A DNA stretch of 64,000 nt from Lyophyllum atratum. Taxonomy: Eukaryota > Basidiomycota > Agaricomycetes > Agaricales > Lyophyllaceae. Numbering within the stretch: the first letter of the stretch is position 1; every line of letters begins with the position of its first letter. Positions 34,917 to 45,644 of the stretch are shown piece after piece. The notes below the pieces were generated by a model. That model saw nothing but the letters and a program-made list of their open reading frames with translations, was not told the DNA's origin and made no database searches. Both the position numbers and the translations under genes were made by a program. The stretch is taken from assembly GCA_014905825.1 (NCBI GenBank), contig JACGCN010000006.1:2418001-2482000 (forward strand), given 5' to 3'.

Positions 34917-35485
34917 GGTCGGCCATAGTGGCGTTCCGAATGGTTTCCTTCTCCTTCCACCTCCCTGCACTAAAGGCATTCTGTTTCCCCTCGCAATCTT
35001 CGCTCACGCTCGCTCTTGTACATCAAACTAACCTATTCCTATATCCACCGCTCTCCAATCGCATGTCATATCTAAGGATTTTAAATTCAATTCATGTTTA
35101 TATCATATAATGATCATCTCTCGCCGAAACCTTCGACTAAGCCATGCCCGTTACAAGTTCCTTGTCTTCACCACTGTGCTTATTTGAATAGGGTAGACTT
35201 TGATGAGGACTACGATGCCGAGTATACTGGTAGACTACAGAGACGTGCTATCCACGTATCCGAAATGAGAAAAGGTGTGCAACATGTAATCCGGAGAAGT
35301 GCCGAGACCATAACCAGTCCTAAACTTGAAGTGGTATTCGATGCGCGTACGGAGAAATGAGTGGGGTGGAGAGGGGGAGGGTGCAAATATACAGCTATTG
35401 ATACAAGATACAATCATGTCCAGCGGAGTCGTGCATGTCCATAAATCGTTCACAACGCGATATTGTAGTAAAGCCGACCAAGGTA
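34917..35485 (+). other. Intergenic between convergent genes, no gene seen
   Basis: About 570 bases between the ends of the TFIIA gene and WOPR gene 1. Short open frames only, none with motifs. Confidence 0.5.
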
Positions 35486-36909
35486 TCAACGAGGGAGGAG
35501 TCGCAGGGCCTCGTCGTCCACCGGATCCCGTCGATATGGATGGCGTCGCTCCAATGCGTGGATGGGGGCTAGGGCTAGCTCCCGCTCAGAAGCCAGACTT
35601 CCTCTACGCCGGTCCAGATCGTTACCATCGCGGGAAGCCAACTCATAAGAGGCCTCCCGTGGCAAGGCCGCATGAGCGTACGGGTTATCATATAGTGCTC
35701 GAGATGACGGCTCCGGTGTACTGCGCAATGAGGGGAACTGATGTTCATCGTAAACCGTACTCACGGGTGGAAGACTGTATGGCTCTGAGTAGCCATACGG
35801 CGAGGATATTCCTCTGGGAATTGCCTGGGAGGGGTATGGGCCTATGGAGGGTACCCTACTCCATGTAGGGCTCGTCGGGAGTTGGTTGGGAGGCATTGTT
35901 GAGCTCGACGATGCGCGAGGGTTGTCGACACCAACATATGGTAATGGTGGAGGGAGGTACTGAGGAGGGCTTGGCAAACGTTGTGACGGCCCTTGTGGTT
36001 GGAGGGCGACCTGTTGATGATGGGAAGTTGCGGAATAATTGGTCGAAGACCGTGGCGAATGCCGGCTGGCAGCGCAGCTCTTGTACGGATCGTACATTGT
36101 CACTGATTCTGACGCAGGGGGCGAGGCGGACTGCGATGGATAATGGTCGTAATGAGAAAAAGGAGCGTAGGTTCGGGAAATGGTTGACGGGGGGTGCTTT
36201 GATGACATTTTGTTTGAAGAATTTGGCTGTTCTTCGGATCGATTTCGATTCTTGGCAACTCTAGTACTTTGATAAAGGCCAGGTGGCACGATGAGATCCC
36301 TGGCTCTCGGGATGTCTTCAATTGTGGAGAGGTCATTAACGGTTTTATCCGTAAAATATGCAGCTTTGAAGACGATGAGGTGATATATACGACAAAAGGC
36401 GAACAGGTTACGAACTTAGGTGCCATTTCCGTCGTCCCTTCTCTGTGTCCACCCAGACCGAGTATGTTTGCTTGACCAACTGGTCCCAATCATGAGGTCT
36501 CGGAATGGGCTCCCTGCGAGAATTGGTTCAGTTTCTGGAGTATTAGAGGGAGAACTAACCCTGGGTGGCTGGATGAACACCGGGTGTACCTTTCATAGTA
36601 GAACAGAAACTCCTGTGATCGGAATGAGCCAACAGTGGATTAGGTTCCGCTCATGGGACTTACATCCCGAACCCGTGATGGCGTCCATCTCCTTCCCTCC
36701 GTGAACCTTTCAATTCCCAAACCCGTGATCTCGCTGTGCGGTCCTCGCTCCTCCCATACATAGATGCAACCCGTCGTGAGCGCCAGTCGCTCTTCAGCGT
36801 CCAACCGCCTAGTGACCATGCGCAACACGCCTTTCTGCACTGCATAGAAGATTCGATGGGCATCCTGAGTCGAACGAATGCGAATATTGGTGCATGTGGG
36901 CTGCTGCAT
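35486..36909 (-). CDS. WOPR (Gti1/Pac2) family transcription factor, copy 1
   Basis: Sequence-specific DNA-binding regulator of the family that includes Wor1, Ryp1, Sge1 and Gti1/Pac2, controllers of fungal morphology and development. The start MQQPTCTNIRIRSTQDAHRI enters the first WOPR half: VTRRLDAEERLALTTGCIYV, WEERGPHSEITGLGIERF, TEGRRWTPSRVRD. An intron leads to EFLFYYER. The second half is DQLVKQTYSVWVDTEKGRRK-WHL, then (after a GTTCGT-donor intron) SAYFTDKTVNDLSTIEDIPR and LIVPPGLYQSTRVAKNR. The remaining 240 residues are Ser/Pro/Tyr-rich. It ends in RRHPYRRDPVDDEALRLLPR, an element echoed at the end of copy 2. Confidence 0.9.
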
Positions 36910-37471
36910 GTTGAGAGTTCAGCGCCTTGTCTGGCTCAGGGAATAAGAGGCCACTGCGTGGGTGTAGCAGGTGAAGGGTGTGGTCCAAGTGCAGCTACAC
37001 GGCTAAAAACAATCGCACAGGGTAGTGATCAGAGTCGCATGATACACTTATGTATGCGACTTCCAAGAAGCCTGAAGAAGTGGCCCTGGTGCTAATTAAT
37101 CAGACCGCATTTCATTCCAGGTCATCTCGGCTATTGGCACCCAACATGGATCTCGATTTCACCCATGAACTCTAATCACTCTAATACTCTCCCCCCTTTC
37201 TTGATCAGATGTTGCGATCCAATCTCTCTGGCGACGGGTCCAGCCACACCCTCTAGGCAACCATGTCCCGCTTACCCTCCCCGGCTCCCGCTCCATAGTC
37301 GTGTAAGAAAGCTTCCGCGTCGATCTAGGAATAGCTCGGCGGAGTTGAATGTCAAGGGGACTCCACCAATGGACATGACCTGACTAACCGATTGTGGCGC
37401 ACACAGTCACTGAAGGGTAACCACTGCTTGATATTCCGTGCCGGTCATCGGACCTAAAAATCACCGCGATT
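36910..37471 (-). other. Upstream region of WOPR gene 1, no gene seen
   Basis: About 560 bases. No supported coding sequence on either strand. It should include the WOPR 1 promoter. Confidence 0.5.
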
Positions 37472-38143
37472 TCAAGCAGAAGGCGCTGTCTTTTCAGCGC
37501 CTCGATCGACCCAGCTACACATGATATTGCGGTTGATACCTGGTACTAGGTAGATATACTCGTCGAAGTCCCAGCGAAGTGATAGACACAGGAAACGAAG
37601 CAGCGAAACGTGGTGGATCTTTTTTATAACTTGGCTGTCAATCGAGTGACCCTTTTGTTTCCATGGCTGAGCAAGCCGCACGGCATATCCAGCCCTGTGG
37701 GCGCCGATGACCGAACTAGGAAATACCACCGACAGGATACAGCGTGTGACCCTGGATCCATTTGTAGAGTCGAAGTGATAAACAGGCAGACCTGAAGCCG
37801 CTAAACTGAACGGCCCTTGGTGCCATTTACTGCACAACCATTGAACCACACGCGTTTCAGTGCACGGTCTCACTGGCATAGCGAGGTCGATTCGAATGCC
37901 CAAAGGTCCAACCACTTCCCCAGAGAAAACAATCTGCAAGTCAAGATACTTAGGGGCGATTGACAGCGAAGGGACGAGTAGGTCTGTTTCTTCCTTTCTT
38001 CGATTTTCTTTCGGAACACTTGGCCTTCTGTCTTCATGCTGGAACAAAACCAGCAATCCGAGTCGGAGTTGATGTTCTTGATGGAGCGTAGTGGAAGCGA
38101 GTATTTGAACTACCCGTGGTGGAGTAGAGACGTGTCTATTCAT
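37472..38143 (-). CDS. Orphan hypothetical protein of 223 residues between two WOPR genes
   Basis: A single open frame from a real ATG (MNRHVSTPPRVVQILASTTL) to TGA, without introns. Codon choice and the folded-looking stretches LDLQIVFSGEVVGPLGIRID, VVQWLCSKWHQGPFSLAASG and LVPSLSIAPKYLD suggest it may be translated, but no family was recognised. There is no signal peptide or clear membrane segment. The second half (from about residue 150) is less convincing and could contain an unspliced intron. It lies tail-to-head between the two WOPR genes on the same strand, 93 bases from the end of copy 2. Confidence 0.4.
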   Translation of the reverse strand: MNRHVSTPPRVVQILASTTLHQEHQLRLGLLVLFQHEDRRPSVPKENRRKEETDLLVPSLSIAPKYLDLQIVFSGEVVGPLGIRIDLAMPVRPCTETRVVQWLCSKWHQGPFSLAASGLPVYHFDSTNGSRVTRCILSVVFPSSVIGAHRAGYAVRLAQPWKQKGHSIDSQVIKKIHHVSLLRFLCLSLRWDFDEYIYLVPGINRNIMCSWVDRGAEKTAPSA

Positions 38144-38236
38144 GATCTGTATACTCTAGAATCAATTAAGTGAATCTGAAGAAGATAACAAGCGTCCGAG
38201 ACTAGCAATGTAGAAGGAAAAGAGGGCATTTTTACT

Positions 38237-39242
38237 TTACTTTATCCAACTAGGCTTTTTTGCAAACGACATCAGGGCCTCTTCGTCCACAGGGTGCCGG
38301 CGGTGGGGAGGGATGGTTTTTAAGTACTCCAAAGGAGCTAGTATAGCAGAAGCACGGTTCGGAGGTGATAAGATTGGCCTAAATGGGTCTGAGCGATTAG
38401 GACTCGCATAATCTCGGTACAACGAATAAGGATGCGGCGGGTAGCTGGCAATATCGGAAAATTGAGGGTGACGCCCACGGTTCCCAGAACGAGCTGTCCT
38501 ATACCTCCCGGGCGGCACATTTATTGAAGCGAGGTGTGGCAGATCATCAACGGTGCGGAGATAATCAAGGGTGTCCTGCGTAAAATAGGCGACTGCACGC
38601 GGAAGCATAAGGGTGACGGACGAACAATAAAAGTCTTGGAACATACTTAGATGCCACTTTCGACGACCTCGGGATGTCTCGACGAAGACGGAGTATGTTT
38701 GCTTCACAAGATTATCACGTCCACGTCCACGTGCTTGGACCGAGCGTAGAGGTGACCTTATAAATCATTGCCTCAGCATGTGTATATGGTGGAAGAAGGA
38801 CCAAAGAATGGTTGAGAACTGACGTGGCACTTGAGTCCGATGATGTGTCTCTATCATTTGGTGTCGCTTCTCTCTCATGATAGTAGAGAAATTCCTTTGG
38901 ACTGCCGTCAGCTTATGAGAGGTATGTTCCTAGGCGAATACTTACATCTCTCACACGACTCGGTCCCCATCGAATCGAGTCAGTCCAGCGCTCTATCCCT
39001 AACTACAGGGAGGTGAGCACTGGGGCTATCGAAGATTGCAAAGATGGACAGACCCCCGTAGCTTCAGCGTTAGGCCCTCTCTCTTCCCATACAAATACGC
39101 ATCCCGACTGTATGTAACGACGTTCGTCTGTGTCCAAACGACGTGAAACCATGGGGAGCAATTCTAGCGAGACAGCGTGGAATATAACATGAGCATCGGC
39201 AGGACTCCTGATGCGAATATTCGTGCAAGTGGGTCGTTGCAT
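38237..39242 (-). CDS. WOPR (Gti1/Pac2) family transcription factor, copy 2 (diverged)
   Basis: Start ATG at 39242 gives MQRPTCTNIRIRSPADAHVI, aligned with copy 1. Then VSRRLDTDERRYIQSGCVFV, WEERGPNAEATG and, across an intron (donor GTCTGT), LGIERWTDSIRWGPSRVRD. Next come EFLYYHERE, a variable loop, LVKQTYSVFVETSRGRRKWH, AYFTQDTLDYLRTVDDLPHL and INVPPGRYRTAR. The usual WTDGR is WTDS-IRW here, one residue longer. The region after the domain is much shorter than in copy 1 (about 85 residues) but also ends HRRHPVDEEALMSFAKKPSW, which suggests a conserved C-terminal element. Confidence 0.87.
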
Positions 39243-40696
39243 TATTTTCTGTGGTGCACCGGGATCGAAAACCAGCCAGTCCAAATCTTCGGGACAGGTC
39301 TTTATACGAGTCAGAAGGTGTGATAATGATCATCAGTTAAAAGCTAACCTTAACATTAATGTATGGCTGATGTCTTCAGAGCAAAAAGCTGTGGAAAAGA
39401 GTATTGCAACGAAACCTAAGTTGGTCTGGCCAACAGTTGATGGTGTGCTGTGTAAACGCCACCGTATGTTAGCCGCCGGGGAACCCGATCACGGTTTTAG
39501 AACATGAGATGGGGGGAAAAATAGGCCCGAAGACATGATATCAAGAATGGAGACCATTATGCAGAAAAGTATGGGAGAATGGAAATATCCAGGACTTCTA
39601 ATTGAATCCGCCGAGATGATTCAATCACGAGGTAGTAACTTACATTAGAGCTGAGTGTACCCTGCATGATTCCGGGAATGTTGTAGTCCAAGACTACCGT
39701 GAGGATGTAGATCGGCCGAGGAAGAAGGTACCAGCGCAAGTGTGCTTCTGATCCACCCATATATAGATACCTCAGTAGACCTTTGAACAGCATTGGGTCG
39801 CACCGTCATCGCGAGCCTGATGGGGCAAGATAACGTTTGACTAAATCATAGATCAAGCTTGTTGAGGGGTTAATGAACGCCGTGGATTTTCACAGGATCA
39901 AACTGATACTCGGGGATGGAAAGCGGGGAAGCGTGTTGGATCGCCCAGAACAATAATTCCCATGAGGACTGCGTAAGCCGAGGGCATGATCAGCGCGCAG
40001 GAGACGAAAACAGTCAAATTGAATAGTTCACTTGATTCTGTGGAAAGGTGTTGATGAAATCGGGTATATTCGTCGGTGCATTGTACGGTTGTCTAGGACT
40101 TGAGGTCTGTAATCGCAAGGGAAATGTGCCTGTAATCACAACCGTATCAATCAACTCATGACTCAGAGACAACCTGGATAATGAGACTCAGTGAAGATGA
40201 AAGAACGCTCACTTAACAACATTCTGGAGACGTGATGGCCATCATACATTTGTACAGACGAACTAGTCATCTGATGACCGTGTCGGTGTAGAAGTCGCGC
40301 GCGAGGGTAGCATTTGCCCTAAGTAGGAACTCTCTGTGGATAGAGGAGTCCGCGTTCACAGGGTCAGCGCTTGATGGCAAAGAACCAAACGCCACAGAAG
40401 CTTGCAGCTTTCGAAGGCGAGAAGCGGAAACTGAGGTGACCTGCGGGCTATGTCTGTGGGTCCATGGATATTTTTGTGATCCTAGAACGGACTGATTACA
40501 TGGGGTAGCATGTGGTTGGTACCCAGAAGAAATAAAGCAGAGCTTTGAATTGAAAGGCAGTTCCAGTTAGCATGGGGTCGATGTTTCGGACAAATCCTCG
40601 GACGACGGAGGACTCGCGTTGTTGTCACCTCCGAGTGTGACAAAAAATCACACGTGACCCTCTGATAATTAATGATTCCTCTCGAGTCAAGCACGC
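39243..40696 (-). other. Gene-poor stretch with scraps of possible membrane-protein exons
   Basis: About 1.45 kb. On the minus strand two pieces look coding: near 39793-39646, RPIYILTVVLDYNIPGIMQG ending at a good GTAAGT donor, and near 40030-39895, NLTVFVSCALIMPSAYAVLM followed by GIIVLGDPTRF and a stop. They are hydrophobic and could belong to one multi-exon or decayed membrane protein gene, but I could not join them in frame. Nothing else was recognised. Confidence 0.3.
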
Positions 40697-43600
40697 ATGA
40701 TCTGTGCACGCGTTCTATCTATCTCTCGCACAATCCATCTACGGAGATCCTTCACAACTACCGCTCGAGGCGCACAGGGTAACGCACGCATGTCGGTCCA
40801 GCAACCTGCTTGGAACATCCCTGAGAGAGCGTCGGCTGAACCTGCTCTCAAAATATATAATTCATTGACACGAACGAAAGTCAGTGCTTGCCTACTCTTC
40901 GTTGCGAATGATACTCATGGCTCTACATATTTACATAGACTGAGTTTGTTCCCAGAAACGGACGTCACGTCAAATGGTATAATTGCGGTCCTACGGTCTA
41001 TGATGCCTCGCATATGGGACATGCCAGGTAACGCGAGGGGGGAAACAAGTCAGTTGCATATCCGCTAACAACCATTGCACAGGAACTATGTCACTCAAGA
41101 TTTCCTACGCCGCATAATGACAGACTACTTCGGATACGACGTTCACTTCGTGATGAATATTACCGACATCGATGACAAGGTGCGTCGCAAACATTGGATT
41201 CACGACTCCATGAGCTGATGGGCTTGAACAGATTATTATTAGAGCTCGTCAAAACCACTTATTTGATAATTTCCGCTCCGAGACCAAATCGCTGTCGTCC
41301 GAATTGATCAGCCGAGTGGATTCTGCGTGGCGAACTTTTGTCCGAGAAAAGGTCGGAAAAGGTTTAGCAGAAGTAGAGCGTCCAGCAGAAGGAGAAGAAG
41401 AAAGTGCATGGCCACGTCTGACGGAGCTGATGCAGAATAAAGCATGGAAGCAAGAATGCCTGAAGAGGGATGAAAAGTTCGACATGTATTTCTCCTCCGC
41501 GGTACGTCCGTACTGCAGTATACTCAAACTCTGTACACTCAATCACTCTATAGACTCGCGCCTCTGCAGCCCTTCACACTGCCAAATCTCGATTAGAGAG
41601 CGGACAGACCGCCACTGACGCTGCACATCAACTGATTGACGATTCTAAAGACGTCCTCGTTCAAGCTTTGGATGCACAAGTATATCACCGTATAACTCTA
41701 CTCATACTCCTATATTAACTCCTTCGTCTAGCTTAGCGCAACAGTGACCGATCCCGCAATATCTCGATCATTAGCCGCACACTGGGAAGGAAAGTTCTTC
41801 CATGACATGGCTCGTCTGAGAGTGCGCGATCCCGATACCCTTACTCGCGTTACGGAGTACGTTCCAGAAATCGTAGAATTCGTGGAAAGAATCATTCACA
41901 ACGGCTTCGGGTATGAAGCCGAGGGAAGTGTATACTTTGATACCAAAGCCTTTGACAATGCAGAGGGGCACGATTACGCCAAAATAGAGCCTTGGAGTAA
42001 AGGGAACAGACAACTTCTGGAAGATGGCGAGGGTAAAATCATTTCTTCCATTCTACCGCCACTGCGATACTCATGGCCACCTAGGCGCCTTGTCGAAAAA
42101 GACCGGCAGTCGGTCGGCCTCTGACTTTGCTTTGTGGAAAGCATCTAGACCTGGAGAGCCCTCCTGGCCGTCACCCTGGGGCCCAGGCAGACCAGGATGG
42201 CATATAGAATGCTCTGTTATGGCGAGTGCTATCCTTGGCCACAACATGGACATACACTCGGGAGGCATAGATCTAGCTTTCCCTCATCATGACAACGAAA
42301 TGGCCCAGTCAGAGGTACGCTTACCCCGCATGACAAGGAATTCATTAACCCGTGTGTGCCCAGGCTTATCATAATTGCGGACCATGGGTTAACTACTTTA
42401 TTCATACCGGTCACTTGCATATCGAGGGACTCAAAATGAGCAAGTCTCTCAAGAATTTCATCACGATCGACGTCAGTGAACTAGCCCAATTTTGCTTATA
42501 TGTTTACAATTTTTGTACAGGACATCCTAGAAAAGCACACTGCCCGACAACTACGGCTTGCTTTCCTGACGCAGCTGTGGAATGCCAAAGTCGATTTCTC
42601 GGAATCCTTGATGACAGGCGAAGTTCGTAATATTGAACTTACGTTGAATGCAAGTTTTGTTCCCTTGCTTGTTACCGCTGCATTAGGCTTAATTTTGTGC
42701 TCTTCGAACGTCAGAACTTTTTCGCTGTCGTCAAAGCCCTTGTCAACCAGGCCAGCGCTGACTTTACAAAATCCGATGGCCGGCATCATTATGAGACACC
42801 GGAGATGGAATTGACGTTGAGGTATGTTGCTGGCAAAAAAAAAATCATATCCTATCACTCAAGTTGAATATACTTCAGTTTACATGAAAGCAAGGCGAAT
42901 TTCAGAGCCGCGCTTTGTGATTCGTTTAATACTCCGGGCGCGCTCGACGTCCTGCGGGAACTTGTTTCCAAAACCAATGTGTATATCAATTCTCGTGGCA
43001 AGAACCTAAATGTTAGCGCCGTGGAGAATGTGGCACGCTGGATCGGCCAAATGCTCCGCATGTTCGGTCTTGGGGAAGGTGATAACACGGAAATTGGATG
43101 GGGACAGGATGATCAGGAGGGCGGAAGTGTTAACGTTGGTGTCTTATTTTTACAAGCAGACTTTCCCATTCTCACCTATGACAACACAGCGGGAAGAAGT
43201 CCTGATGCCCTATCTCCGGCAACTATCAGCTTTCCGGGACAGTGTGCGACGTCTTGCGATGGATAAAAATGAGTCTGCGCTCAAGGACATCCTGGCCCTG
43301 TGTGATAAACTCCGGGACGTCGATCTTATTCCTCTTGGCGTCGCTTTGGATGATCAGGAAGGCAAGTGCCGTGGCTCATTGTCCTTAATACTGTTTATTT
43401 ACAGTTATATGGCAGATGGAAAGGCTCTCGTGAAACTTGCGCCTCCAGCGGAACTAATGAAGGCCCGCGACGAGAAGCGGGCTCAGGCCGAGGCCAAAGC
43501 TGCGAAGAAGGCCGCTTCGGTGGAAGCCGAGCGCCTCAAGCGCCAGCAGAAGCTGGAGAAGGGACGTGTGCCTCCAGAGGAGATGTTCAAGCCTCCAAAT

Positions 43601-43768
43601 GTCGCGGAAGGCACATACAGCTCATGGAGTGATGACGGGATCCCCCTCACCGACGCGGACGGCAAGGAGCTAAGCAAGAACGCGGGCAAGAAAGTACAGA
43701 AAGACTTTATGGCTCAGAAGAAGTTACACGAAGATTATTTGGTCTGGAAAAGGGAACAACCTGAATAG
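40697..43768 (+). CDS. Cysteinyl-tRNA synthetase, probably serving cytosol and mitochondria
   Basis: Charges tRNA-Cys. ATG 40697 opens [20 protein letters not shown], a mitochondrial presequence by composition. A second in-frame ATG at 40790 ([20 protein letters not shown]) would give the cytosolic form. Class I signatures: [20 protein letters not shown] (zinc Cys plus HIGH-type HMGHA), [29 protein letters not shown] and [18 protein letters not shown] (zinc ligands), then [15 protein letters not shown] (KMSKS). A helical insertion between DDK and the middle domain is as in eukaryotic enzymes. The C-terminus is a long Lys/Glu/Ala-rich extension ([20 protein letters not shown]) ending [11 protein letters not shown]. 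Roughly ten introns. Confidence 0.93.
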
Positions 43769-43825
43769 ACTTAGTCCTGCTATTGCTACTAATGATCATT
43801 TGACGTTTGACCGACTCATGATGAT

Positions 43826-44613
43826 CTACCAGTCGCAGGCATTGACCACCAGGTTTGATATCCTGTTCAAGCCAATCTCGTCATCAGCGTTGAATCCTCC
43901 CACCGCCAAACAGTCCAAGTCCAAGACGCCAACAGTTTCTTCGGTCCCATCTTCATATTTGATGATAAGAGGACAGACGATTTCGCTTTTAGTCTCTCCG
44001 TCGCAAGCGATATGCCCGGGATAAATATCAACATCGGGCACTACCACTGTCCGTCGCTGGTTGAAAGCTTCTGCGCAGACGCCCCTTGGCTTAGGGTAGA
44101 CGTTGATGAACTGACAAGCTGGCTTCCCGCAGAATGGGCCTAGCAGTAACCTTTTGTTATCGTCCACGAAACCGGCTGCTGTTGCACCGCGTGGAGCAGG
44201 GAAAAAATGTGACACAACATAGAAACCTAAAAATGACGCCATTCAGTTTTTGTGGGTCCCAACTGACAGTGACGACCACAAAGATGTGATGAACATACCA
44301 CACCAGTTCACCGCTTTGTTTTCATCCGGTCCAAAAAATGCAGGCAGAGCTAAGAGGGAATTGAAAATTAAAGAAGATGCGTTCGCGGTATTTGTAACCT
44401 TATAATCACGTCTATCAGGATTTCAGTTGTTAATGACGAAGAGATTTACCCAGTTGCGTTGCCCATCTAATAGCAGCTCCAGCTGAGTGTAGACATGTTC
44501 CCAGAACTCCGTTTTAGTCTTTATGCTTCCACCGGCTCAAAATAAGTAGGGCAAAAGATGGATGGTTTTCTTGCACACCTGTGAGGTACCAACGAGGAAT
44601 CAGCATGGGGCAT
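43826..44613 (-). CDS. Free methionine-(R)-sulfoxide reductase (GAF domain, fRMsr)
   Basis: Reduces free Met-R-sulfoxide in oxidative-stress defence. The first exon, from ATG 44613, gives MPHADSSLVPHS, then IKTKTEFWEHVYTQLELLLD-GQRNW, then VTNTANASSLIFNSLLALPA-FFGPDENKAVNWCG, then GFYVVSHFFPAP. The core is LLLGPFCGKPACQFINVYPK, GVCAEAFNQRRTVVVPDVDI and YPGHIACDGETKSEIVCPLI. The three catalytic/resolving Cys (PAC, GVC, IAC) are present. The spacing between the first two is about three residues longer than in the bacterial and yeast enzymes I know. It ends NRISNLVVNACDW. The start is 159 bp from the divergent GLTP gene. Confidence 0.92.
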
Positions 44614-44772
44614 GCTTGACGTTGCCGCTGAGAGAAAACTGTTTTACAGTGATCGGCCTTCCATAGTTTACAGATAAGATCATAGATTAGATGATCATCA
44701 GAGATCGGCGGCAGAATGATCATGATCGCAACTGTTGCTTCCAAGTCTCCTTCCCCACCACCACGTACAACC

Positions 44773-45609
44773 ATGGCGCCATACCTTGATACCGTCAAAG
44801 TAAGGTGCCCCAGTGATGCATTTAGCTGAGATGAATTGGATTCTGTCAGTCTTTTGCAGATGTTCCCATCACCGACGCTGGCGTTGACACACTTGCATTT
44901 TTGGAAGCCGCACAAGGCCTTGTCGGCCTCTTCGGTACGTCCTGGCAATGGTATCAAGTTGGGAAGATTTACCTAATTCTTTTGCCATTCCCAGATCTTC
45001 TCGGATCTGCTGCTTTCTCTATGGTGCAGAGTGACCTGAAGGGTAACATCGCGGTAAGATCCGTTTCCCGACCCCTCTCAAGCTACATATATCGAAACTT
45101 CTATCATTAGAAAGTACGCGCACGATATGATGCAGTGCCCGCTCAATCAGCTACTCTCGAGGAACTTGTTGAGAACGAGAAGACGGAAAAGAAGCGTACA
45201 GCAACTGAAGGCCTCCTTTGGCTTCTCCGTGGTCTATCTTTCACCTGTAAGGCCCTGCAGAATTCGCAGGCCAACCAATCGGAAGAGTTAGCCGCCGCAT
45301 TTACCAAGTCATACGAAGGAACCTTGAAAAAGTTCCATAATTTTGTGGTCAAAGGAATATTCTCCGTTAGTTTCTCCTTTCGATTTCTTGGATCATCACT
45401 GAATCCACCCCGGCGAACAGGTGGCTATGAAGGCCTGCCCTTACCGCGCTGACTTCTATACCAAACTCGCAGCCGATCCAGCTGGAGGTGCCCCTGCATC
45501 GCAAGAGAAACTCAACGAGGAGTTGGACCGGTGGTTGGTAGCATTGGCTGCTATTATATCGCGGATGGAAGCATTCTATGAAAAGGGCAGTCATGCAAAG
45601 GGATTCTAA
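44773..45609 (+). CDS. Glycolipid transfer protein (GLTP fold)
   Basis: Shuttles glycosphingolipids between membranes in the cytosol. The ATG at 44773 gives MAPYLDTVK; the acceptor at TCTGTCAG keeps frame into SFADVPITDAGVDTLAFLEA, AQGLVGLF, then DLLGSAAFSMVQSDLKGNIA and KVRARYDAVPAQSATLEELV. The sugar-binding Asp, Asn and Lys lie in SDLKGNIAK, the stacking Trp in GLLWLLRGLSFTCKAL, and the His in KFHNFVVKGIFSVAMKACPY. A nearer acceptor (TTGCAG) would break the frame, which supports this splice. About 200 residues, the normal size. It ends FYEKGSHAKGF. Confidence 0.94.
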
Positions 45610-45644
45610 CCGGTATCCTTCTAGTTACCGGCTGTGAGTGTGTG

